Assembly: GCF_012932495.1 (NCBI RefSeq)
Contig: NZ_JABCNG010000001.1
Location: 1,550,001 to 1,614,000, forward strand
DNA: 64,000 nt
Origin: Novosphingobium sp. SG919
GTDB taxonomy: Bacteria; Pseudomonadota; Alphaproteobacteria; Sphingomonadales; Sphingomonadaceae
Direction of reading: 5' to 3'
Shown: one piece after another, positions 57,652 to 64,000 of the stretch
Layout: the number at the start of each line of letters is the position of its first letter
Position numbering within the stretch: position 1 is the first letter of the stretch
Position numbers and translations under genes: made by a program
Notes under the pieces: model-generated
Seen by the model: the letters and a program-made list of their open reading frames with translations, nothing else
Told to the model about the DNA's origin: nothing
Database searches by the model: none

Positions 57652-58596
57652 TCAGCCGGGCAGCGCCACGTCCAGCGCCTGGCAGCCCAGCGCGATCGCG
57701 CCGGTGATGCCGGCATCGTCGCCAAGCCCCGGCGTGACGATATAGGTGGCCAGCCCGGCATCAAGGCGCGGATGGCTTACATAGCCGTTGAGCTTCGCCT
57801 CGGTCTGCCGGCGGACGGATTCCACCAGGCCGGGTGCCTTCATGACACCGCCGCCGAAGATCAGGCGATCGGGCATATGCAGAAGCACCAGCGTGGCCGC
57901 CAGATGCGCGATATAGCCGCCGATCAGATCGACGGCCGCGCGGTCGCCGGCCAGTTGATCCAGGCTCTTGCCCCAGCGTTTTTCGATCGCCGGGCCGGAC
58001 GCCAACCCTTCCAGGCAATCGCCGTGATAAGGGCACGATCCGGCAAAGGGATCGGCGGCGCGATCGCGCGGGGGCAGGATATGCCCGCTTTCGAAATGCG
58101 AAATGCCCATGAGGGAGCGGCCATTGCTGACCACGCCAGTGCCCACGCCGGTGCCGATGGTGGTATAGGCCAAAGTGCGGCAGCCTTGCCCGGCGCCCTT
58201 CATCCATTCGCCCAGGCAGGCGCCGTTCACATCGGTATCCACCACGATCGGCGCGCCGAACTGGCCCAGCACATCGTGGAAGCGCGCACCCTGCCAGCCC
58301 GGCTTGGGCGTGGTGGTGAACGTGCCATAGGCGGGCGAGGCCGGATCGATGTCGATCGGGCCGAAACTGGCGACGCCAAAGGCGGCGACCGGGCCATGTT
58401 CTTCTTGCGCTTGGGCAAAGAAATCAGCCAGCGCGGGGAAGCAGGTTTCGGGTGTCTGTGTAGGAATGCGCGTGCGCGCCAGGATTTCACCTTCGGGCGT
58501 GGCCAGGGCAGCGATGAACTTGGTGCCGCCGGCCTCAATCGCGCCGATCAGCGGGGCACCAGCCACGGGGGCGCCAATCTGGGGGGCAGCAGGCAT
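57652..58596 (-). CDS. ROK-family fructokinase
   Basis: Phosphorylates fructose to fructose-6-phosphate, the expected next step after sucrose cleavage. The 314-residue protein has a glycine-rich ATP site (IEAGGTKFIAAL), GTGVGTGVV, and a zinc-binding ROK segment with CPYHGDCLEGLASGPA, which is typical of fructokinases. The ATG at 58596 has GGGAGAAA upstream. A glucokinase or mannokinase function cannot be excluded, but a separate glk gene is present at 62.9 kb. Confidence 0.85.
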   Translation of the reverse strand: MPAAPQIGAPVAGAPLIGAIEAGGTKFIAALATPEGEILARTRIPTQTPETCFPALADFFAQAQEEHGPVAAFGVASFGPIDIDPASPAYGTFTTTPKPGWQGARFHDVLGQFGAPIVVDTDVNGACLGEWMKGAGQGCRTLAYTTIGTGVGTGVVSNGRSLMGISHFESGHILPPRDRAADPFAGSCPYHGDCLEGLASGPAIEKRWGKSLDQLAGDRAAVDLIGGYIAHLAATLVLLHMPDRLIFGGGVMKAPGLVESVRRQTEAKLNGYVSHPRLDAGLATYIVTPGLGDDAGITGAIALGCQALDVALPG

Positions 58597-58932
58597 CGTT
58601 TCTCCCTTTTGGAACACGCACAGGCGACAATCCGTGCACCGGGTCCTTGAAGGTGGGATGCCAGCATGGTCAACCTCTTTGCAATCGAATTATCTCGAAA
58701 ATGGAAGTGCCCTGGCGCCACTTTGCGGTGGGCAGCGAAATTGCGCGCGCTACCACCGTCGCGGACGGAAAGATGCTTTGCAGGCCGCTTCCCGCTTGCA
58801 TACTTATGCGACGTGCATCCTGGGTCTTGAGCGACTAGGGCATGCATCGACAAGGACCCATTCCAAGGGGTCGCACGTTGCCCTGCATGAACGCATGGGT
58901 ATGCGTGATGCGAACGATAAGGAGATCCGCCG
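58597..58932. promoter_or_regulatory. Divergent promoter region between kinase and zwf
   Basis: 336 bp without a gene. TGCAATCG at 58680-58687 shares the left half of the LacI-type operators but the right half is AATTAT, so the match is partial. Several direct copies of CATG/GCATG motifs lie near 58840-58915 close to zwf. No clear HexR-type palindrome is visible. Confidence 0.5.
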
Positions 58933-60381
58933 ATGGCCGACAGCAGTTGTTCTGCGCTTTTGCTTTTTGGCGCGACCGGCGACCTTTCCCGCCGGATGCT
59001 GTTGCCCTCGCTTTATGCCCTGCACGAAGACGGGCTGATCGATCCGGGCCTGCGTATCGTCGGCACCGCGCGTTCGGAACACCAGGACGAGGATTTCCGC
59101 GAATTTGCGCACCAGGCGCTCGACGAATTCCTGCCCGAAGATCGCAAGGACGAGACCAAGCTGGCCAGCTTCCTGGCGCGGCTGGAATACCAGACGCTCG
59201 ATGCCTCGAACGTCGATGGTTTTGCTGCCCTTTCGGAAAAGCTGGGCGATACCAGCTGTGGGCTCTCGATCTTCCTGTCGACCGCGCCCGCGCTGTTCGA
59301 ACCCACCATCGAGGGCCTGCGTCGCGCTGGCCTGGCCCATGAAAATGTGCGCATCGGCCTGGAAAAGCCGCTGGGCAACAACCTGGAATCGAGCCGCCGC
59401 ATCAACGATGCCGTGGCCGCCGGCTTTGCCGAAGACCAGATATTCCGCATTGATCACTATCTCGGCAAGGAAACCGTGCAGAACCTGATGGCGCTGCGTT
59501 TTGCCAACATGATGTTCGAGCCGCAGTGGAACGCGGGCAATATCGACCACGTGCAGATCACGGTGAGCGAAACCGTGGGCCTGGAAGGCCGCAAGGGTTT
59601 CTACGACGATACCGGCGCGCTGCGCGACATGGTGCAGAACCATATGCTCCAGCTTCTTGCGCTGACGGCGATGGAGCCGCCGCGCGATTTCGACGCCACC
59701 TCGATTCGCGATGAAAAGGTCAAGGTGCTGCGCGCGCTGCGCACGGTAAAGGCCGAGGAAATGGTGCGCGGCCAGTATCGCGCCGGCGCGGTGAAGGGCG
59801 GCGGCGTGGCCGGCTATCAGGAAGACCTGGGCCAGGCATCGGACACCGAAACCTTCGTGGCGATCAAGGCGCATATCGACAACTGGCGCTGGCAGGGCGT
59901 GCCGTTCTATCTGCGCACGGGCAAGCGCCTGGCCGAGCGTCGCTCGGAAATCGTGGTGCAGTTCAAGCAGGTGCCGCACAACATCTTTTCCGAACGCGGC
60001 GGCAAGCTGCGCGCCAACCGCATGGTCATCCGCCTTCAGCCCGAGGAATACGTGCGGTTGCAGGTCATGGCCAAGGAGCCGGGGCTGGATCGTGGCGGCG
60101 TCGTGCTGCGCGAGGTGAACCTCGACCTGTCGCTCACCACGGCCTTTGCCAAGGCGCGCCGCCGGATTGCCTACGAACGCCTGCTGCTCGACCTGATCGA
60201 GGGCGAGCAGACGCTGTTCGTGCGCCGCGACGAAGTGGAAGCGCAGTGGAAGTGGGTCGATGCGATCCGCGCCGTCTGGGCCAGCGAAGACATGGAGTGC
60301 AAGCCCTATGCCGCCGGCAGCTGGGGCCCGAACGCGGCCATCGCCCTGACCGAGCGCGACGGGAGAAGCTGGAATGACTGA
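58933..60381 (+). CDS. zwf: Glucose-6-phosphate 1-dehydrogenase
   Basis: Oxidises glucose-6-phosphate to 6-phosphogluconolactone, first step of the Entner-Doudoroff route. The 482-residue protein has the N-terminal GATGDLSRRMLLPSLY, catalytic RIDHYLGKE and the EKPLG segment. The gene overlaps pgl by eight bases. It opens the operon zwf-pgl-edd-glk. Confidence 0.97.
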   Translation: MADSSCSALLLFGATGDLSRRMLLPSLYALHEDGLIDPGLRIVGTARSEHQDEDFREFAHQALDEFLPEDRKDETKLASFLARLEYQTLDASNVDGFAALSEKLGDTSCGLSIFLSTAPALFEPTIEGLRRAGLAHENVRIGLEKPLGNNLESSRRINDAVAAGFAEDQIFRIDHYLGKETVQNLMALRFANMMFEPQWNAGNIDHVQITVSETVGLEGRKGFYDDTGALRDMVQNHMLQLLALTAMEPPRDFDATSIRDEKVKVLRALRTVKAEEMVRGQYRAGAVKGGGVAGYQEDLGQASDTETFVAIKAHIDNWRWQGVPFYLRTGKRLAERRSEIVVQFKQVPHNIFSERGGKLRANRMVIRLQPEEYVRLQVMAKEPGLDRGGVVLREVNLDLSLTTAFAKARRRIAYERLLLDLIEGEQTLFVRRDEVEAQWKWVDAIRAVWASEDMECKPYAAGSWGPNAAIALTERDGRSWND

Positions 60382-61003
60382 GGCAGCAAGCGCGCGCGTA
60401 AAGTGGGCCAAGCCCGGCGATGCTGCCGCCGTGGCCGACCGCATCGCCGCCGAACTGGCACGGCCGGGGGCCAAGCGCCTGGCGATGACCGGCGGCTCCA
60501 CCCCGCTCAAGGTCTTTGCCTTGCTCAAGGATCGCGGCCTTGACTGGAGCGGCACCACCCTGGCGCTGACCGATGACCGGCGCGTGCCCGACGATCATCC
60601 CGCCAGCAATTTCGGCAAGCTTTTTGCCGCGTTGGGTGACAGCGGTGCCAGTTTCGAGCGCCTGGAAGAGGGCGCCCCGGTGGCCCCGTTCGACCTGGTG
60701 TGGCTGGGCATGGGCGAAGACGGCCACGTCGCCTCGCTGTTTCCAACCATGCAGGCGCTGGTGCGTCCCGGCGCCACGGTGATTGCCACCACGCCCGTCC
60801 CGCTGCCGCCCGAAGCGCCGTTCGACCGCCTGACGCTGACGGCGCGCGCCCTCAAGGCGACGAAGGAGATCATCCTGGTCGTCACCGGTGCTTCCAAGAA
60901 GGCGCTGATCGAAGACGTGCTGGCGGGCAACGCCGATTATCCTGTTTCCGATTTCCTGCGCGGTGCCGATGGCCCGCCGGTTACCATTTACTGGAGCGAA
61001 TGA
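60374..61003 (+). CDS. pgl: 6-phosphogluconolactonase
   Basis: Hydrolyses 6-phosphogluconolactone to 6-phosphogluconate. The 209-residue protein is of the DevB/SOL type, with [33 protein letters not shown] and [14 protein letters not shown]. It overlaps zwf by eight bases, and its stop overlaps the edd start. Confidence 0.95.
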   Translation: MTEAASARVKWAKPGDAAAVADRIAAELARPGAKRLAMTGGSTPLKVFALLKDRGLDWSGTTLALTDDRRVPDDHPASNFGKLFAALGDSGASFERLEEGAPVAPFDLVWLGMGEDGHVASLFPTMQALVRPGATVIATTPVPLPPEAPFDRLTLTARALKATKEIILVVTGASKKALIEDVLAGNADYPVSDFLRGADGPPVTIYWSE

Positions 61004-62823
61004 TGGCCCTTCATCCCACGCTGGCCAAGGTCACCGACCGTATCGTGGCGCGCAGCCGCGATAGTCGCGCCGCTTATCTCGACCTGATCGACCGCGCGCG
61101 CGATGCCGGCGTCAACCGCCCTCAGTTGACCTGCGGCAACCTGGCCCACGGCTTTGCCGCGGCCGGGGATGACAAGTCCACGCTGCGCGATGGCAAGGCG
61201 CTCAACATCGGCATTGTCACCGCCTTCAACGACATGCTTTCGGCGCACCAGCCCTATGGCCGCTATCCCGAACAGATCAAGGTCTTCGCCCGCGAAGTGG
61301 GGGCCACGGCGCAGGTGGCGGGCGGGGTTCCGGCAATGTGCGACGGGGTGACGCAGGGCCAGGATTCGATGGAACTGTCGCTGTTCAGCCGCGATACCAT
61401 TGCCATGAGCACGGCCGTGGGCCTTTCCCACGGTATGTTCGAAGCCGCGCTGTTCCTGGGGATTTGCGACAAGATCGTGCCCGGCCTGATCATCGGCGGC
61501 CTGCGCTTTGGCCATCTGCCCACGATCCTGGTGCCGTCGGGCCCGATGCCCTCGGGCCTGGCCAACAAGGAAAAGGTGCGCATCCGCCAGCTCTATGCCG
61601 AAGGCAAGGTGGGGCGCGAGGAACTGCTTGAATCCGAAAGCGCCAGCTATCACTCGGCCGGCACCTGCACGTTCTATGGCACGGCCAATTCCAACCAGAT
61701 GATGATGGAAATGATGGGCCTGCACATGCCGGGTTCCAGCTTTGTCTTGCCGGGCACCAAGCTGCGCCAGGAATTGACGCGCGCTGCCGTGCACCAGGTG
61801 GCCAAGATCGCCTGGAATGGCGACGATTATCGCCCGCTTGGCCACTGCGTGGACGAAAAGGCCATCGTCAATGCTGTCGTCGGCCTGCTCGCCACGGGTG
61901 GCTCGACCAACCATGTGATCCACATCCCCGCGATGGCCCGCGCCGCTGGCGTGCAGATCGACTGGGACGACATGGACGAGCTTTCGCGCGTGGTGCCGCT
62001 GATCGCCAGCGTCTATCCCAACGGGGCGGGCGACGTGAACTATTTCCACGCCGCCGGCGGCATGCCCTATGTCATCCGCGAGCTGCTGGATTCGGGCCTG
62101 GCCCATGGCGATATCCGCACCGTCTATGGCGCCTCGCTGGCCGAAGGCGCGCAAGAGCCGGTGATGGATGGCGACACGCTCAAGTGGAACCCGGCGCCGG
62201 TGAAAAGCAGCGACGACAGCATGCTGCGCCCGGTCTCTGCCCCGTTCCAGCCCGAAGGCGGCCTGCGCCTGCTCCAGGGCAATCTCGGGCGTGGCACTAT
62301 CAAGCTCAGCGCGGTGGACCGCTCGCGCTGGACGATCGAAGCGCCCGCGCGGGTGTTTTCGGACCAGAACGATGTGCTGAAGGCGTTCAAGGCCGGCGAG
62401 CTCGAACGCGACGTGGTGGTCGTGGTGCGCTTCCAGGGGCCGGCGGCCAATGGCATGCCCGAACTCCACAAGCTGACCCCGCCACTTGGCGTGCTGCAGG
62501 ATCGCGGCTTCCGCGTGGCGTTGGTCACCGACGGGCGCATGTCGGGCGCTTCGGGCAAAGTCCCGGCCGCCATCCACGTTTCGCCCGAAGCCAAGCTGGG
62601 TGGCCCGCTGGCCAAGCTGCGCGATGGCGACGTGGTGCGGGTCTGCGCCGATACCGGCCGGCTTGAAGCGCTGGTCGATGCCGATGAATGGGCAGCACGC
62701 GAAGAAGTTGCCGCCCCGGCCGAAGCGATGGGCGTGGGTCGCGAACTCTTTGCCCTGATGCGCCATCATTCCGATCCGGCCGAACGCGGCGGTTCGGCGA
62801 TGCTGGCCGCAGCCGGCCTGTAA
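61003..62823 (+). CDS. edd: Phosphogluconate dehydratase
   Basis: Converts 6-phosphogluconate to KDPG, the committed Entner-Doudoroff step. The protein of 606 residues (607 if it starts at the ATG at 61000) carries an iron-sulfur cluster; cysteines are in [23 protein letters not shown] and [18 protein letters not shown] at 61003 is six bases from GGAG. eda, which would complete the route, is not in this window. Confidence 0.97.
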   Translation: MALHPTLAKVTDRIVARSRDSRAAYLDLIDRARDAGVNRPQLTCGNLAHGFAAAGDDKSTLRDGKALNIGIVTAFNDMLSAHQPYGRYPEQIKVFAREVGATAQVAGGVPAMCDGVTQGQDSMELSLFSRDTIAMSTAVGLSHGMFEAALFLGICDKIVPGLIIGGLRFGHLPTILVPSGPMPSGLANKEKVRIRQLYAEGKVGREELLESESASYHSAGTCTFYGTANSNQMMMEMMGLHMPGSSFVLPGTKLRQELTRAAVHQVAKIAWNGDDYRPLGHCVDEKAIVNAVVGLLATGGSTNHVIHIPAMARAAGVQIDWDDMDELSRVVPLIASVYPNGAGDVNYFHAAGGMPYVIRELLDSGLAHGDIRTVYGASLAEGAQEPVMDGDTLKWNPAPVKSSDDSMLRPVSAPFQPEGGLRLLQGNLGRGTIKLSAVDRSRWTIEAPARVFSDQNDVLKAFKAGELERDVVVVVRFQGPAANGMPELHKLTPPLGVLQDRGFRVALVTDGRMSGASGKVPAAIHVSPEAKLGGPLAKLRDGDVVRVCADTGRLEALVDADEWAAREEVAAPAEAMGVGRELFALMRHHSDPAERGGSAMLAAAGL

Positions 62824-62851
62824 CGCCTTGGCGCATTTGGGGGAGGATACC

Positions 62852-63820
62852 ATGGAACTCGTAGCCGTCGACATCGGCGGGACGCACGCGCGCTTTGCCT
62901 TGGCCACTGTGGAAGGGGGCCGCGTCACGCACCTGGGCGAAGCGGTGACGCTCAAGACCGCCGAACATGCCAGCTTCCAACTGGCTTGGGAGGAATTCGC
63001 CCGCCAGAACGGCGGCACCGTGCCCAAGGCCTGTGCCATTGCCGTGGCCGGGCCGGTGGGGGGCGAGGTGATCAAATTCACCAACAACCCCTGGATCATC
63101 CGCCCGGCACTGATCCCGGAAAAGCTCGGTGCCGATCGCTATGTCGTGGTCAACGACTTTGCCGCCGTGGCCCATGCTGTGGCCCAGGCTGATAACGAGC
63201 ATTTCATCCACTTGTCCGGCCCCAATGTGCCGCTGCCCGAACAGGGCGTGCTCAGCGTGGTTGGCCCGGGCACCGGCCTTGGCGTGGCGCAGCTCTGGCG
63301 CCATGCCCAGGGCTATCAGGTGCAGCCCACCGAAGGCGGGCATATCGACTATGCCCCGCTCGACGGGATCGAGGATGCCGTGTTGGCGCGCCTGCGCAAA
63401 CGGCATCGCCGGGTTTCGGTGGAGCGGGTGGTGGCCGGCCCCGGCATCGTCGATATCTACGAAACCCTGGCTCTGATCGAAGGCGCGCCGTTCATCCCGC
63501 GTGATGACAAGGCGATCTGGACCCTGGGCAGCAGCGGCGAAGACAGCCTGGCGGCCGCCGCGATCGACCGCTTCTGCCTGTCGCTGGGCAGCGTGGCGGG
63601 CGATCTGGCCCTGGCGCATGGCGCCTCGGCGGTGGTGATGGCCGGTGGCCTGGGCCTGCGCATCAAGGATTGCCTGGTGCGTTCGGGCTTTGCCGAACGC
63701 TTCCGCGCCAAGGGCCGGTTCGAGCAGATCATGGCGCAAATGCCGGTAAAGCTGATCACGCACCCGCAGCCCGGCCTGTTTGGCGCGGCGGCCGCCTTTG
63801 CCCAGGCGAACAAGGACTGA
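62852..63820 (+). CDS. glk: Glucokinase
   Basis: ATP-dependent glucokinase of 322 residues, Glk type rather than ROK. It has VDIGGTHARFAL at the N-terminus, VNDFAAVAHAV, GPGTGLGVAQLW and EGGHIDYAPL. It gives glucose-6-phosphate from glucose set free by sucrose cleavage and feeds zwf. The ATG at 62852 has GGGGGAGGA upstream. It is the last gene of the operon. Confidence 0.94.
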   Translation: MELVAVDIGGTHARFALATVEGGRVTHLGEAVTLKTAEHASFQLAWEEFARQNGGTVPKACAIAVAGPVGGEVIKFTNNPWIIRPALIPEKLGADRYVVVNDFAAVAHAVAQADNEHFIHLSGPNVPLPEQGVLSVVGPGTGLGVAQLWRHAQGYQVQPTEGGHIDYAPLDGIEDAVLARLRKRHRRVSVERVVAGPGIVDIYETLALIEGAPFIPRDDKAIWTLGSSGEDSLAAAAIDRFCLSLGSVAGDLALAHGASAVVMAGGLGLRIKDCLVRSGFAERFRAKGRFEQIMAQMPVKLITHPQPGLFGAAAAFAQANKD

Positions 63821-63840
63821 CCGGCAAGGACTGATTTGCT

Positions 63841-63876
63841 GCCCCGGCCGCCTTGCACAAGCGGGGCGGCCGGGGC
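63841..63876 (+). terminator. GC-rich hairpin after glk
   Basis: GCCCCGGCCGCC pairs with GGCGGCCGGGGC around a 12-base loop, giving a perfect 12-bp stem. It lacks a T run, so it may be a pause or mRNA end-stabilising structure rather than an intrinsic terminator. Confidence 0.5.
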
Positions 63877-63888
63877 ACAATCGGCGCC

Positions 63889-64000
63889 ATGCATGTCATT
63901 CACGATCCCACCAGCGAACCGGAAGAAACCATTGCCTTCAGCGATTTCCTGAAGGTGGATATCCGCATCGGCACGGTGCTTTCCGCAGAAGAATTGGTGG
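63889..64000 (+). CDS. csaA: CsaA-like tRNA-binding-domain protein, truncated by window edge
   Basis: Only the first 37 codons are present. The visible part, FLKVDIRIGTVLSAE after a short N-terminal lead of about 18 residues, is the start of the OB-fold tRNA-binding domain of CsaA, a chaperone-like protein. The symbol is based on that short segment and the remaining sequence lies outside the window. Confidence 0.72.
   Translation, partial: MHVIHDPTSEPEETIAFSDFLKVDIRIGTVLSAEELV

Noticed and set aside
58597..58932. HexR-type operator before zwf
   Set aside because: I looked for a palindromic TTGTAAT-like site and found only partial ones; the evidence is too weak to list.
60988..63099. Open frame of 703 codons on the minus strand
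   Set aside because: It is antisense to edd and the start of glk and is rich in His, Gln and Arg without motifs.

Overview
This 64 kb window is GC-rich, gene-dense chromosomal DNA from an alphaproteobacterium, most likely a sphingomonad close to Novosphingobium or Sphingobium. The taxonomic evidence is indirect: a CcrM-type GANTC methyltransferase, a crtY-crtI-crtB carotenoid operon, the Entner-Doudoroff order zwf-pgl-edd-glk, two-part pntA genes, split gcvPA/gcvPB, and large TonB-dependent receptors. I saw no rRNA, tRNA, CRISPR array, phage, integrase or transposase gene.

Layout. 1-5.2 kb (minus strand): lepB-rnc-era, then a DUF4239 membrane protein and a GT39-like glycosyltransferase, in a tightly coupled run. 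5.3-9.4 kb: pgi, glutathione reductase and an extended SDR. 9.4-16.6 kb (minus): a Tat-type molybdopterin oxidoreductase with a cytochrome b561 partner, then the carotenoid operon crtY-crtI-LOG-crtB, with a LOG phosphoribohydrolase gene between crtI and crtB. 15.4-21 kb: a siderophore receptor plus PepSY membrane protein behind Fur-box-like sites, divergent from a TPP riboswitch and thiC. 21-26.6 kb: small envelope proteins, OsmC, a YjdM-like protein, a 2H-phosphoesterase-like protein, dapD, a pyrimidine nucleotidase and a PQQ-type sugar dehydrogenase. 26.6-29.8 kb: rnhB, a leader with nine GANTC sites, ccrM and folP. 29.8-34.8 kb: an NtrC-like regulator with an altered GAFTGA loop, a 40-residue CoxIV-like protein, and pntAA-pntAB-pntB split by a DUF559 nuclease gene that sits between two inverted 48-bp REP-like elements. 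34.8-42.7 kb: racemase, dgt, an NAD(P)-binding protein, and a tandem glycine riboswitch ahead of gcvT-gcvH-gcvPA-gcvPB. 42.7-48.8 kb: entericidin-like peptide, EamA transporter, orphan cpaF, a second GT-C enzyme, an HNH protein and an orphan OmpR-type regulator.

48.9-63.8 kb is a coherent sugar catabolic region. A TonB receptor (outer membrane), an MFS symporter (inner membrane), a GH36 alpha-galactosidase and a GH68 levansucrase-family enzyme fit uptake and breakdown of sucrose or raffinose-type oligosaccharides. A LacI regulator and operator-like palindromes of one family (TGCAA...TTG) lie in front of both transport units. An ROK fructokinase-like gene and zwf-pgl-edd-glk carry the hexoses into the Entner-Doudoroff route, and pgi at 5.3 kb links fructose-6-P to glucose-6-P. 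eda and galactose-catabolic genes are not in the window. The right edge cuts a csaA-like gene.

The observations most worth following are the GANTC cluster before ccrM, the DUF559/REP-like unit inside the pnt operon, the shared LacI-type operators, the GAFPGA regulator, and the LOG gene in the carotenoid operon.
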